64,000 nucleotides of DNA from Selenomonas sp. (GCA_018052705.1 JAGPMW010000008.1:1-64000); one strand, 5' to 3'; shown: positions 17,158 to 26,726, counted from the stretch's first letter. Notes: generated from the letters alone by a model not told the origin. A program made the numbers and translations.

Positions 17158-18333
17158 TTGCAGAATATTATCGGGGTCCGCTTCAAGAAAGCGGGAAAGA
17201 TATATTATTTTGGTCCGGGGAACCTGGAGATCAAACAGGGCGATCGGGTTATTGTGGAGACGGCCCGCGGCATGGAATGCGGTCTGACCGTCCTTGGACC
17301 GCGTGAGGTCGAAGACAGCGAGATCACACCGCCCCTGAAGATTGTGCACCGGATTGCGACGGCGTCGGATATCCAGCGCATCGAGGACAACAAGAAGCGG
17401 GAGCAGGAGACGTTCGGGATCTGCGAGAAGAAGATTCAGGAGCACGGCCTGCCCATGAAGCTGGTCGAGGTGGAGTACACCTTCGATATGAATAAGATTA
17501 TTTTCTACTTCACGGCGGATGGGCGGATTGATTTCCGTGATCTGGTCAAGGATCTGGCCTCCGTATTCCGTACGCGCATCGAGCTGCGTCAGATTGGTGT
17601 GCGTGATGAGGCGAAGTTCATGGGCGGAATTGGCTGCTGCGGGCGGCCGCTGTGCTGTGCGACTTTCCTGGGAGATTTTGAGCCGGTGTCAATCCGCATG
17701 GCCAAAGAGCAGAATTTGTCGCTGAATCCGACGAAAATATCCGGGATCTGCGGACGGCTGATGTGCTGTCTGAAGTATGAGAATGATTGCTATTGTGGGG
17801 ACTGCCACAAGCGTCAGGCCAAGATTGTCCCACCGACTCAGGGCAGCCATGTTGTCGTGGCTGATGGCGAGGGCAAAGTTATCTCGCTGAATCAGCAGCG
17901 CCGGACTGCGACAATCCTGCTGGACAACAGCCGTACGGTCGTTGTCTCCTGGGAGGACGTGATTGAGAAAGACGAGACAGACGTGACGAAGATCCCGGCA
18001 GCAGAGACTGCCGGGACTGTCGATAAAGTGGATAAGACAGGGGAAAGCCCGCGCCGTGAGCGTGAGCCACGCGAGAAGCGCAGTCCGCGCCCACGTCGTG
18101 AGCGTAACAGCCGTCCTCAGGGTGACCGGGAGAATAGTCGTGAGGCGAAGGATCAGAGCGAGGGCGGTAATGAGAGCCGTGGTGGACGCAGTCATGACCG
18201 TGACCGCAGCAATAATGGCAACCGCCGCCGGCCACAGGATAATCGCGAGGGACGGAGCAATAACAGCAGTCGTTCCCGTCGTCCACGTGCGCCACGCGAG
18301 AATAAGGAAGGCGGCCGGGAAAATAAGGAATGA
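17158..18333 (+). CDS. yaaT: YaaT/RicT PSP1-domain protein with a basic low-complexity tail
   Basis: 391 residues from a TTG start, chosen because AGGAGG ends six bases before it. Residues 1-290 are the PSP1/YaaT core, with ten cysteines clustered at 160-216 (GGIGCCGRPLCC, GICGRLMCC, CYCGDC). In B. subtilis the related RicT joins RicA and RicF as a [4Fe-4S] complex that affects RNase Y maturation of mRNAs. Residues about 296-391 are an Arg/Glu/Asn/Gly-rich tail with repeated PRR, RER and RGG-like units, which the Bacillus protein lacks. It may bind RNA. Its stop overlaps the next start (ATGA). Confidence 0.9.
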   Translation: MQNIIGVRFKKAGKIYYFGPGNLEIKQGDRVIVETARGMECGLTVLGPREVEDSEITPPLKIVHRIATASDIQRIEDNKKREQETFGICEKKIQEHGLPMKLVEVEYTFDMNKIIFYFTADGRIDFRDLVKDLASVFRTRIELRQIGVRDEAKFMGGIGCCGRPLCCATFLGDFEPVSIRMAKEQNLSLNPTKISGICGRLMCCLKYENDCYCGDCHKRQAKIVPPTQGSHVVVADGEGKVISLNQQRRTATILLDNSRTVVVSWEDVIEKDETDVTKIPAAETAGTVDKVDKTGESPRREREPREKRSPRPRRERNSRPQGDRENSREAKDQSEGGNESRGGRSHDRDRSNNGNRRRPQDNREGRSNNSSRSRRPRAPRENKEGGRENKE

Positions 18334-19073
18334 GAACGTTCAGCCTGAAAGAAAATGAACGGCTGGACGACCTGATGAAGAGCGGGCGGCACATCATCCA
18401 GAATACGCAGGAGTTCTGCTTTTCGCTGGATGCGGTGCTTCTCGCCCATTTTTTAAGGTTCAAGAGCCGTCAGCGGGTGCTGGAGCTGGGCACGGGGACT
18501 GGTGTAATTCCGCTGCTCATTGCAGATGAGGTGGCGCGGGTTGATGCTGTGGAGCTTAGCCCGGTTATGGCTGATCTTGCTGCCCGGAATGTCTGCCTCA
18601 ATGAGCTCGAGGCCAAGATCTTTGTACGTGAGGGGGACTATCGCAGTATTCGGGAGCTTTATCCGGCCGAGTCCTTTGATGTTGTGCTGGCCAATCCACC
18701 CTATCGGCCTGTCGCACATGGACAGGTCAACAAGATGTCCGGTGTTGCGCGGGCGCGGCATGAGTTTACAGCGACGCTGGAGAATGTGGTGACTGCGGCC
18801 CGTTATGCGCTGCGGTTTGGCGGCCGCTTTGCAATGGTTCATCTGCCGGAGCGGCTCGGTGAGATCCTGGTGGCGCTGCACGAGCATCAGATGGAGGCCA
18901 AGCGGCTGCAGCTGGTCCAGCCCAAGCCGGGAAAAGCATCGAATATGATGCTGGTTGAGGCAGTTGTGGGAGCAGCACCCGGCGGGCTGAAGGTCCTGCC
19001 GCCACTGATCGTACATGAGGAAGATGGCAGCTATACGGAGGAAATCAAGCGGATCTATGGAATTACAAACTAA
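18330..19073 (+). CDS. YabB/TrmN6-like adenine methyltransferase
   Basis: A 247-residue SAM-dependent methyltransferase. VLELGTGTGVIPLL is SAM motif I and NPPY near residue 118 is the catalytic motif of amino-methyltransferases. By family and position (yabB in the Bacillus cluster) it probably modifies tRNA, as TrmN6 does at A37 of tRNA1-Val, but the exact target is inferred. ATGA overlap with yaaT; it overlaps rsmI by 17 bases. Confidence 0.85.
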   Translation: MRTFSLKENERLDDLMKSGRHIIQNTQEFCFSLDAVLLAHFLRFKSRQRVLELGTGTGVIPLLIADEVARVDAVELSPVMADLAARNVCLNELEAKIFVREGDYRSIRELYPAESFDVVLANPPYRPVAHGQVNKMSGVARARHEFTATLENVVTAARYALRFGGRFAMVHLPERLGEILVALHEHQMEAKRLQLVQPKPGKASNMMLVEAVVGAAPGGLKVLPPLIVHEEDGSYTEEIKRIYGITN

Positions 19074-19908
19074 AGGCACGTTGTATCTTTGTGCAACGCC
19101 AATCGGCAATCTGGAGGATATGACCTACCGGGCTGTGCGGATGCTGGGCGAAGCCGGGCTTATTGCAGCCGAGGATACACGCCATACCCGTCAGCTGCTG
19201 ACGCATTTCGATATCCATACGAAGCTCACAAGTTATCATGAGCATAATAAATTTGCCAAGGGCCCGGAGCTTATCGAGTATCTGCTGGCAGGGAATGACC
19301 TGATTTGTGTCAGCGATGCTGGTCTGCCGGGGATCTGCGACCCGGGCAGTCATCTGGCGGAGCTGGCTATTGAGGCTGGCATTCGCGTATCGCCGCTGCC
19401 GGGCTGCAATGCCGGCTTGTCGGCACTCATCTGCTCGGGGCTGGATACGACGCTGTTTACGTTCGTTGGCTTTCTGCCACGGACGGCAAAGAAGCAGCAG
19501 GAGATTCTGACGAAAATCCGATCCTATGAGGGGACGCTGATCTTCTATGAGGCGCCGCACCATTTGAAGGGCACACTGAAGCAGCTGGCAGCCGGCCTGG
19601 GGGATCGGCGGGCAGTTCTGGGACGTGAGCTGACGAAGAAATTCGAGGAGTTTCGCCGCGGTTCGCTTACGGAACTGCTCGCATGGTACCGCGAGCATGA
19701 TCCGCGCGGGGAGTATGTGATTCTCCTCGAGGGAGCTGGTGCTGAGATCGAGTCTGCTGTGCAGTCTGATCTGACACTGGACCCAGCGGAGTGCTGTCAG
19801 CTGCTTATGGCGCAGGGACTTGACAAGAAGGCAGCAATGCGTGAGACGGCGAAGAAGCTCGGGATCAGCCGCCGTGACGTCTATCAGGCGCTGTTGGAAC
19901 ATGAATAA
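19057..19908 (+). CDS. rsmI: 16S rRNA (cytidine-1402-2'-O)-methyltransferase
   Basis: 283 residues. LYLCATPIGNLEDMTYRAVR and AAEDTRHTRQLLTHF are RsmI signatures, and VSDAGLPGICDPG is the SAM-binding segment of this tetrapyrrole-methylase-fold enzyme. It methylates C1402 in the ribosomal decoding centre. The ATG lies inside the yabB reading frame with GGAGG about 15 bases upstream, so coupling is probable. A terminator follows. Confidence 0.95.
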   Translation: MELQTKGTLYLCATPIGNLEDMTYRAVRMLGEAGLIAAEDTRHTRQLLTHFDIHTKLTSYHEHNKFAKGPELIEYLLAGNDLICVSDAGLPGICDPGSHLAELAIEAGIRVSPLPGCNAGLSALICSGLDTTLFTFVGFLPRTAKKQQEILTKIRSYEGTLIFYEAPHHLKGTLKQLAAGLGDRRAVLGRELTKKFEEFRRGSLTELLAWYREHDPRGEYVILLEGAGAEIESAVQSDLTLDPAECCQLLMAQGLDKKAAMRETAKKLGISRRDVYQALLEHE

Positions 19909-19919
19909 CCGGAAAATAG

Positions 19920-19947
19920 GTCATCCTTGTCGGGATGGCTTTTTTTC
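19920..19947 (+). terminator. Terminator after rsmI
   Basis: GTCATCC/GGGATGGC stem followed by seven T residues. Confidence 0.75.
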
Positions 19948-20038
19948 ATGTAAGATTTGTTATATAATGAAAAGATAGCTCATCCGCTCAATTGTCCGAA
20001 TCATTAGCGGACTTCACATTTAAGGAGGATCATTTTCC

Positions 20039-21976
20039 ATGACAGAGAAGAAATCATTTTACATTACGACCCCGATCTATTATCCAAGTGCGAAACTGCA
20101 TATTGGACATGCTTACTGTACGACTATTGCGGACTCGATTGCCCGTTTCAAGCGTCTGGCCGGCTACGATGTGTTCTTTTTGACCGGGTCGGACGAACAT
20201 GGCCAGAAGATCCAGCAGAAGGCCGAAGAAGCAGGTATCCAGCCGATTGAATATACCGATAAGATCGTAGCAGGGTTTCAGAATCTCTGGCAGAAGCTGA
20301 ATATCAGCAATGACGATTTTATTCGCACAACACAGAAGCGTCACGAGAAAGTCGTTCAGGAGATCTTCAACCGGATCTACGCAAAGGGCGATATCTATAA
20401 AGGCTCTTATAAGGGGCTGTATTGTACCCCATGCGAGAGCTACTGGACGGAGCATCAGCTCGATGAGAATGGCTGCTGCCCGGACTGTCACCGCCCGGTC
20501 CAGGAAGTCGCTGAGGATGCCTATTTCTTCAAGCTGAGCAAGTATGCTGACAAGGTACTGGCTTATATTGAAGAGCATCCGGACTTCATTCAGCCCGTGT
20601 CGCGTCGCAATGAGATGATCAACTTCATCAAACAGGGGCTGGATGATCTCTGTATTTCCCGTACCTCCTTCAACTGGGGGATTCCGGTACCGATTGACCC
20701 GAAGCATGTGATCTACGTCTGGTTTGATGCGCTCACCAACTATCTGACACCAATCGGCTTCCTGGATGATCCGGAAAAGTTCAAGAAATTCTGGCCGGCT
20801 GATCTGCATCTGGTCGGCAAGGAGATTGTCCGCTTCCACAGCATCATCTGGCCGTGTATCCTCATGGCACTTGATCTGCCGCTGCCAAAGAAGGTCTATG
20901 GACATGGCTGGCTCATTGTCGATGGCGACAAGATGTCGAAGTCCAAGGGCAATGTCATCGATCCGATCGGTCTGCTTGATGAGTTTGGTGCCGATGCGAT
21001 CCGTTATTTCCTGCTTCGGGAGATTAATTTGGGACAGGATGGCAATTTCTCCCGCGATGCGCTGATCCAGCGTATCAACAGCGACCTGGCTAATGATCTG
21101 GGCAATCTGCTGCATCGTACGCTTAATATGATCGGCAAGTTCCAGGAGGGCGTGGTGCTTGCGCCACAGGGAGAAAGCGCGACGGATCAGTCTCTTAAGG
21201 CTGATGCGGCTGAGACGGTGCAGTTCTTCACGGAGAATATGGAAAAGATGGAATTGTCGCTGACCATTAAGAAGGTCTGGGCATTCATCAGCCGGGCGAA
21301 CAAGTATATCGATGAGACGGCGCCGTGGGCGTTGGCCAAGGATCCGGCGAAAAAGCAGGAGCTGGCCAATGTCATGTATAATCTGGTCGAGTCGCTGCGT
21401 CATATCAGCGTCATGGTGGCACCATTCATGCCGGTTACTGCCGAGCGTATCTGGCAGCAGCTCAACCTGCCGCAGGCATTTGCTGAGGTTCAGCTGGCCG
21501 ATATCCGCGAATGGGGCGGTACAACCGTTAACCGGAAAGTCGGGCAGCCGGAGCAGCTGTTCCCGCGTATTGAAGTTGAGAAGGATGAGAATCCTCAGCC
21601 GGCCAGACAGCCCAAGCCAAAGGCTGAAAAAAAAGAAAAGAAAGCAGCCGCACTGGATGGTGAGATTGCTTTTGAAGAGTTCTCCAAGATTCATCTGCGG
21701 GTAGTCAAAGTCCTGACGGCAGAGAAGGTGCCTGATACAGAAAAACTCCTGAAACTCACGGTCGATCTGGGCAGTGAACAGCGGGAGCTGGTCTCTGGTA
21801 TTGCACAGAACTATGAACCAGCCGATCTCATCGGCAAGAATGTCATCATGGTCGTCAATCTCAAGCCGGCGAAGATCCGGGGAATTATCTCGCATGGTAT
21901 GGTTTTGGCAGCTTCTCAGGGCAAGGATATGAAGCTTTTATCGGTAGATATGCCAGTGGGAGCTGTCGTCAAATGA
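20039..21976 (+). CDS. metG: Methionyl-tRNA synthetase with C-terminal tRNA-binding domain
   Basis: 645 residues; charges tRNA-Met. The HIGH motif is HIGHAY at about residue 21, a zinc knuckle CTPCESYW...CCPDCHRP follows in the connective domain, and DGDKMSKSKGN is near residue 298. After a Lys/Ala/Pro-rich linker (about 520-540), the last 100 residues (EFSKIHLRVVKV...MVLAASQG) form the EMAP/Trbp111-like domain that dimerises and binds tRNA. ATG with a perfect AAGGAGG. I see no T-box leader. Its stop overlaps the tatD start (ATGA). Confidence 0.98.
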   Translation: MTEKKSFYITTPIYYPSAKLHIGHAYCTTIADSIARFKRLAGYDVFFLTGSDEHGQKIQQKAEEAGIQPIEYTDKIVAGFQNLWQKLNISNDDFIRTTQKRHEKVVQEIFNRIYAKGDIYKGSYKGLYCTPCESYWTEHQLDENGCCPDCHRPVQEVAEDAYFFKLSKYADKVLAYIEEHPDFIQPVSRRNEMINFIKQGLDDLCISRTSFNWGIPVPIDPKHVIYVWFDALTNYLTPIGFLDDPEKFKKFWPADLHLVGKEIVRFHSIIWPCILMALDLPLPKKVYGHGWLIVDGDKMSKSKGNVIDPIGLLDEFGADAIRYFLLREINLGQDGNFSRDALIQRINSDLANDLGNLLHRTLNMIGKFQEGVVLAPQGESATDQSLKADAAETVQFFTENMEKMELSLTIKKVWAFISRANKYIDETAPWALAKDPAKKQELANVMYNLVESLRHISVMVAPFMPVTAERIWQQLNLPQAFAEVQLADIREWGGTTVNRKVGQPEQLFPRIEVEKDENPQPARQPKPKAEKKEKKAAALDGEIAFEEFSKIHLRVVKVLTAEKVPDTEKLLKLTVDLGSEQRELVSGIAQNYEPADLIGKNVIMVVNLKPAKIRGIISHGMVLAASQGKDMKLLSVDMPVGAVVK

Positions 21977-22746
21977 TTGAGATGGTCGACACGCATACCC
22001 ATCTGAATGATGCGAAATTTGACGGTCAGGAAAAAGAGGTCATTGAGCGGGCGCGGGCCGCTGGTGTGACGCGTCTGATCAATATGGGGGATACGCTGGC
22101 TTCTTCTCAGAAGGCCGTAAAACTGGCAGAAACCTATGACGGTGTTTTTGCCGGTGTCGGTATCCATCCAGAAGAAGCAATCGAGATGACGGCCAGGGAA
22201 GATGATATCCTGGCCGCCTGGACGGAACTGCCCGGAGTGGTGGCTATTGGCGAGATTGGTCTGGATTACTACTGGGAAAAAGATCCAGACAAGCGGCAGC
22301 TGCAGCAGCGGCTGTTTATCCGCCAGCTGGACTTGGCCCGGCAGCTGCATCTGCCAGTATGTATCCATGACCGGGAGGCACATGGCGATACCATGCGGAT
22401 ACTCAGGCAGGAAGGCCGGGGTATCCGGGGGGTCATGCACTGCTTTTCCGGGAGCTGGGAAATGGCACAGGAACTGCTGCGGATCGATTGGTTTATAGGT
22501 GTGGATGGTCCGCTGACGTTCAAGAATGCAGCGAAACTGCCAGATATTGTTTGTGCAGCTCCATTAGACCGGATTTTGGTGGAGACAGATGCACCTTACA
22601 TGACGCCTGTGCCGCTTCGCGGCCAGCAGAATGAGCCAGCTTATGTCCGTTATATAGCGGAGAAAGTAGCCGAAATCAAGGGGATTTCCTTGGCAGAAGT
22701 TGCTGAACAAACGTCACGGAATGCAGAAGAATTATATGCCCTCTGA
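21973..22746 (+). CDS. tatD: TatD-family metal-dependent deoxyribonuclease
   Basis: 257 residues. VDTHTHLN near the N-terminus gives the HxH metal site, GEIGLDYY the Glu ligand, CIHDREAH and MHCFSG further ligands, and LVETDAPYMTP the C-terminal Asp. Bacillus YabD is the positional homolog. ATG 21973 overlaps the metG stop; a second ATG nine bases on is equally near the upstream GGGAG. Confidence 0.93.
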   Translation: MIEMVDTHTHLNDAKFDGQEKEVIERARAAGVTRLINMGDTLASSQKAVKLAETYDGVFAGVGIHPEEAIEMTAREDDILAAWTELPGVVAIGEIGLDYYWEKDPDKRQLQQRLFIRQLDLARQLHLPVCIHDREAHGDTMRILRQEGRGIRGVMHCFSGSWEMAQELLRIDWFIGVDGPLTFKNAAKLPDIVCAAPLDRILVETDAPYMTPVPLRGQQNEPAYVRYIAEKVAEIKGISLAEVAEQTSRNAEELYAL

Positions 22747-22772
22747 AACGCGGATTTCGGGGTTTTTTTAAC

Positions 22773-22815
22773 AAAAGTGGTGGACATACTTAGAAATAAG
22801 TGGTCCACCACTTTT
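22773..22815. terminator. Terminator after tatD
   Basis: AAAAGTGGTGGAC/GTCCACCACTTTT, a 13-bp perfect stem. A smaller CTGAAA/TTTCGG hairpin with seven T residues precedes it at 22743-22768. Confidence 0.8.
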
Positions 22816-22939
22816 CTATTCCCATTTTTCAGCTTGTTTTCAGCCTAAAGTGGGAGAATAAAGTTGTTGAATTTGACAAGGATGTTACCTCATGGTATAC
22901 TTCTTAAAGTTCTTCACGAGAAACAGAAGGGGGCTTTTA

Positions 22940-23758
22940 ATGAGTTTAACAAAACTTTTAGCATTTAATACCAACGAGAAGAAAATCCTGCTGTGTGTGA
23001 TGCTCACGGCAATGATGATGCTGACGACGGGGTTTACCAATAGCAGCATTCCAACTGATATGCATCAGGTATCCATCGATGTTGATGGACATACGATTAC
23101 CACGAAAACGACCCATACGAGTCCGGATTATATCCTGGCCCGGGCTGGTGTGAAACTTAGCGCCAGTGATGAGTTCCATCTGGAAAAGATGGGCGAAAAC
23201 AACACGAAAATTACAGTCTATCGCGCGGTCCCGGTAACTGTATCGTATAAAGGTCAGAAACAGGAAGTTATGACCAGCAAGCAGACCGTAGGTGACGCCC
23301 TGATCGAGTTGGGCTATAATCTGGAGGATGTAGATGCAGCTCCAGGACTTGATACGAAAGTTCAGGCAAATTTAGACATAGCAGTAACTGACAGTGCCGC
23401 TAAACTTCAGGCATTGCAGCTTAAACGTGAAGAACAGATGAAACCCAAAGTACAGACCGATGCCGGCGTAATGAATTATACCGGGGTCTATACGATGGAA
23501 GCAACCGCCTACCTGCCGACCGACGGCAGCAGCACCGGCACAACGGCCATGGGAATCCCGGCCACATATGGTGTAGTTGCTGTTGACCCGAATGTGATTC
23601 CGCTTGGAAAACATGTGTATATTCCAGGCTATGGCACGGCGATTGCTGCTGATACTGGTGGCGCAATCCGCGGGGAGCGAATCGATCTCTGCATGGAGAG
23701 CTACGGTGCAGCCATGAATTTTGGCCGCCGGAATGTCACGGTATACGTCTTAGACTGA
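22940..23758 (+). CDS. yabE: YabE-like G5/DUF348 and 3D-domain cell-wall protein
   Basis: 272 residues, exported. A membrane/signal segment (residues 15-32) is followed by a DUF348 ubiquitin-like region (VSIDVDGHTITTKTTHTSPD and VTVSYKGQKQ), a spacer helix, and a C-terminal 3D domain (MEATAYLPT...VAVDPNVIPLG...IAADTGGAIRG...IDLCM) with the three Asp residues of the family. The fold resembles lytic transglycosylases; related proteins remodel peptidoglycan. ATG 22940 follows AGAAGGGGG. In B. subtilis yabE also follows yabD (tatD). Confidence 0.88.
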   Translation: MSLTKLLAFNTNEKKILLCVMLTAMMMLTTGFTNSSIPTDMHQVSIDVDGHTITTKTTHTSPDYILARAGVKLSASDEFHLEKMGENNTKITVYRAVPVTVSYKGQKQEVMTSKQTVGDALIELGYNLEDVDAAPGLDTKVQANLDIAVTDSAAKLQALQLKREEQMKPKVQTDAGVMNYTGVYTMEATAYLPTDGSSTGTTAMGIPATYGVVAVDPNVIPLGKHVYIPGYGTAIAADTGGAIRGERIDLCMESYGAAMNFGRRNVTVYVLD

Positions 23759-23763
23759 CGCAG

Positions 23764-23797
23764 AAAAACCTTCCGGATTTGTTCCGGAAGGTTTTTT
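23764..23797 (+). terminator. yabE terminator
   Basis: AAAAACCTTCCGGA/TCCGGAAGGTTTTT, 14-bp perfect stem with T-run. Confidence 0.9.
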
Positions 23798-23929
23798 GCA
23801 TTTGAGTTTATAATGTAGCAATCGGCAACTATTTGATGAGAAACTATGCTATAATTAAATGAGATTGGTTTCAAAACGACAGGTTATGACAGCCGCGACA
23901 GCACGTATTCCACGAAAGGACGAATATTG

Positions 23930-26062
23930 ATGGATCAGAGCAGTACAGTCGCCTTGACAAAAAAGCTTATTCGTGATTATTACGAATTTGGAAATATCGT
24001 AGATATCCGCCAGCTTCTTACCGAGGATGTGGTGGCTTTTGGCATAAAATCAGAGTGTTATAGTACGGGGCCAAAAGCCGTCGAGCAATTTCTAAGGAAG
24101 ATGCATCGGGCACTGGAGGCCTGCCGGGTCAACAAGATGAGCTGCGTGGAAAAAGCATCGGAGAGCGGAGTTACGGTCCGGGCCAATGTGGTCTATTCGA
24201 CGAATGAGCGCATGCGCAACATGCAGCAGGTACTAGTGATGTTCCGGGACACGGCTGATGGCTGGAGAATCTGTGGTCTGCATTTTCAACGTGATGTGCG
24301 CCATGAACTCACTTATCAGATGGTCAGCTCGCAAATGCTCAACCGCGGTGAGTCTGGCACAGAGTCGATGGATGAGGTTATGGATCTGGTCGCATCTTAT
24401 GTGAACTGTGCCTATGTCCAGTATCGCAATGAGAAGCAGCTGCCCATGGATTATTTCAGTGAAGAACTGTGGCGGATGCTGGGGTATGGCGCTGGAAAGG
24501 CGTTTGGTCTGGTGTCGCATGGGGATTTGGGCCCGCTGGTGCACGTGCAGGACCTGACCGTGAGCCGCGAGGAGATTCGACGACAGCTGTTCAAAGGGGA
24601 CAGCTATCAGGCTGAATACCGTCTGCGGCGGCGTGATGGCAGTTATATCTGGTGCATGGAATGTGGCCGTTATGTGCGGAATAAGGAGACGAGTCAGGGG
24701 ACGTTTAATGCGGTGATTACGAATCTTTCGCCGCTGAAGCAGACGCATACCTCATTTCTTCATAACCTTCAGCATGACAGGCTGACCAATCTATATAATA
24801 AGAAGACATTCTGCCGGCGGGTAGCAGAGACGATTGCCGACCATCCGGATATGACGTTTGAAATTATGAGGTTTAATATTGCCAGGTTTAAGGTCATCAA
24901 TGATTTGTTTGGTGAAGAAACCGGGGATAAGCTGCTCCGTTATGTGGCGCATTTTCTTAAGAGCATCCGGCTCGAAGCCTGTGTTTATGGGCGTCTCTAT
25001 GCAGATAATTTCATTCTCTGTTATCCGACAAAGGGAGAGGTGCGCTCCCATCTGATTCATTCCCTGCAGATGCTGGCTGAGTCCTTTGCCCTTGATTATC
25101 GGATTGATTTCTATTTTGGGGTCTATACTATCAGGGACAGGTCCCTGTCGGTAACGACGATGCTGGATCGTGCGGCGATGGGACTGTCCAAGGCAGCGCA
25201 CAACGGGCTGATTGTCTGTGGCGAATATGATGATGATATGCGTGACACTATTGTGACCGAGCAGGTCATCGTCAATAATATGCAGGGATCCTTGCGGCGC
25301 GGAGAGTTTATCGTCTATTTGCAGCCTAAATATGAACTGATGAGTGAGAAAATGGTGGGGGCTGAGGCGCTGGTCCGCTGGCGTCATCCGCAGCTTGGTT
25401 TTATTTCCCCGGCCCGGTTTATTCCTATCTTCGAGCAGAACGGTTTTATTTACCAGCTCGATAAATACGTCTGGGAGAAGACCTGCCAGATTTTGCGGAC
25501 CGATATGGATAAGGGGCGCCCGGTGCTGCCAATTTCGGTAAACGTATCCCGGATTGACCTTTATAGCCCGAATATCGTCAAGGTCTTTGAGGACCTCATC
25601 GAAAAATACAAACTTCCTCCGCATTTGTTGGAATTGGAGCTTACAGAGAGTGCTTATGTGGAGAATCCACAACAGATCATAGAGATTACAAAGGAACTTC
25701 AGTCCAAGGGGTTTCCAATCCTCATGGATGATTTTGGCAGCGGCTATTCCTCGCTGAACATGCTCAAGGATCTGCCAGTGGATATCCTCAAGATTGATTT
25801 AAAGTTTCTTGCGGATACGCACGAGGATGATCAGGGCCGTGGCAGCAACATCCTGACTTCGGTTGTCCGGATGGCCAAGTGGCTGCGTGTTCCTGTTATT
25901 GCAGAGGGCGTGGAGACGAAGAGCCAGGTCGATTTCCTGCGCCGAATCGGCTGCGAATGCGTGCAGGGCTTCTTTTATTCGCGGCCAGTGCCAGTTCCTG
26001 TTTATGAGGAAATGGTCACGAAAGGTTTTGAACTGACGGCTGGTGGAATGGAATCGGACTAA
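23930..26062 (+). CDS. c-di-GMP phosphodiesterase: NTF2-like, PAS, degenerate GGDEF, EAL
   Basis: 710 residues, no membrane segment. Residues about 10-125 look like a SnoaL/NTF2-type sensor, 160-270 like a PAS domain (FKGDSYQAEYRLRRRDGSYIW), 285-410 a GGDEF domain and 440-700 an EAL domain. The GGDEF signature is replaced by YADNF, so cyclase activity is unlikely. EAL catalytic motifs look intact: AEALVRW, NVSR, ELTES, MDDFGSGYSSL, KIDLKF and AEGVET. It probably hydrolyses c-di-GMP. ATG 23930 with GAAAGGA nine bases upstream; alone between terminators. Confidence 0.88.
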   Translation: MDQSSTVALTKKLIRDYYEFGNIVDIRQLLTEDVVAFGIKSECYSTGPKAVEQFLRKMHRALEACRVNKMSCVEKASESGVTVRANVVYSTNERMRNMQQVLVMFRDTADGWRICGLHFQRDVRHELTYQMVSSQMLNRGESGTESMDEVMDLVASYVNCAYVQYRNEKQLPMDYFSEELWRMLGYGAGKAFGLVSHGDLGPLVHVQDLTVSREEIRRQLFKGDSYQAEYRLRRRDGSYIWCMECGRYVRNKETSQGTFNAVITNLSPLKQTHTSFLHNLQHDRLTNLYNKKTFCRRVAETIADHPDMTFEIMRFNIARFKVINDLFGEETGDKLLRYVAHFLKSIRLEACVYGRLYADNFILCYPTKGEVRSHLIHSLQMLAESFALDYRIDFYFGVYTIRDRSLSVTTMLDRAAMGLSKAAHNGLIVCGEYDDDMRDTIVTEQVIVNNMQGSLRRGEFIVYLQPKYELMSEKMVGAEALVRWRHPQLGFISPARFIPIFEQNGFIYQLDKYVWEKTCQILRTDMDKGRPVLPISVNVSRIDLYSPNIVKVFEDLIEKYKLPPHLLELELTESAYVENPQQIIEITKELQSKGFPILMDDFGSGYSSLNMLKDLPVDILKIDLKFLADTHEDDQGRGSNILTSVVRMAKWLRVPVIAEGVETKSQVDFLRRIGCECVQGFFYSRPVPVPVYEEMVTKGFELTAGGMESD

Positions 26063-26074
26063 CTATTCCCGCGT

Positions 26075-26132
26075 GCACAAGAACTAAAAAGGAAGCCTTC
26101 GCTGCCGAAGGCTTCCTTTTTAGTTCTTGTGC
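26075..26132. terminator. Bidirectional terminator with 27-bp stem
   Basis: GCACAAGAACTAAAAAGGAA continuing to a perfect 27-bp inverted repeat around the loop CTGC. It serves both convergent genes, and the last codons of the minus-strand gene lie inside the stem. Confidence 0.92.
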
Positions 26133-26581
26133 AGATTCATGTCGCCATGATCGGCTTCGGCTTTTTGAATCATGAGTTTCAGCCGTTCGATGTTTTTCTT
26201 GTGCTGGTTGATCGCAAAACCAATGCGGATATGTTCTTCTTCAGTGAAGTCCGGGTTTTGGTAAGACTTTTCGATTCGCTGCAAGCGTTCTTCTACTTCC
26301 TGCAGCTCGTTCTTCAAGGGTTTTACATGCTCAAGGGCGAAGCCGTAGATGGAGCGGATCTGATCTTCGACGTATTTGGCATAGCCGGGTTCGCCGGATT
26401 CGCTTTCCAGCCACTTGGCTACATGCTGCAGGATATCAAACGGGCTTTCGGCGCTGTGAATCATATGGACCAGATCCATTTTGATCTGCTGCTGCTGACC
26501 ATGGGGCTGAGTCATGACGGGATTTATATGTTCTGGAGCAGCAGCCTCGTTGCCGGCTGGCTGCGGTGTTGTTTCATCCAT
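26120..26581 (-). CDS. Hypothetical coiled-coil protein
   Basis: 153 residues, not recognised. A polar, Pro/Gln-rich N-terminus (about 35 residues) precedes helices; residues 95-150 look like an antiparallel coiled coil (NELQEVEERLQRIEKSY and KKNIERLKLMIQKAE). No signal peptide or membrane segment. ATG with AGGAGGT upstream is convincing. The stop codon lies inside the shared terminator stem. Confidence 0.65.
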   Translation of the reverse strand: MDETTPQPAGNEAAAPEHINPVMTQPHGQQQQIKMDLVHMIHSAESPFDILQHVAKWLESESGEPGYAKYVEDQIRSIYGFALEHVKPLKNELQEVEERLQRIEKSYQNPDFTEEEHIRIGFAINQHKKNIERLKLMIQKAEADHGDMNLHKN

Positions 26582-26690
26582 AATATAGAGACCTCCTTCT
26601 GGTAATGGATCGCGAATGGTTGTTTATAGTATAGCAGAAAATGATGCGGTCTTAAAGTTTACGTGTTTACATAGAAAAATTAGAAAGGTG

Positions 26691-26720
26691 TTGCATGGAA
26701 ACGCACATGTATGCTATAAT
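26691..26720 (+). promoter_or_regulatory. Promoter upstream of the brnQ attenuator/short RNA
   Basis: TTGCAT (26691-26696), 18-base spacer, TATAAT (26715-26720). Confidence 0.6.
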
Positions 26721-26726
26721 GTCTCT

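Noticed and set aside
19948-20038. T-box or other riboswitch before metG
   Set aside because: Only about 90 bases with no specifier stem, T-box sequence or antiterminator.
20054-21895. 613-codon open frame antisense to metG
   Set aside because: metG is unambiguous on the other strand with all motifs; the antisense frame has no SD and no recognisable domain, and reflects codon bias.
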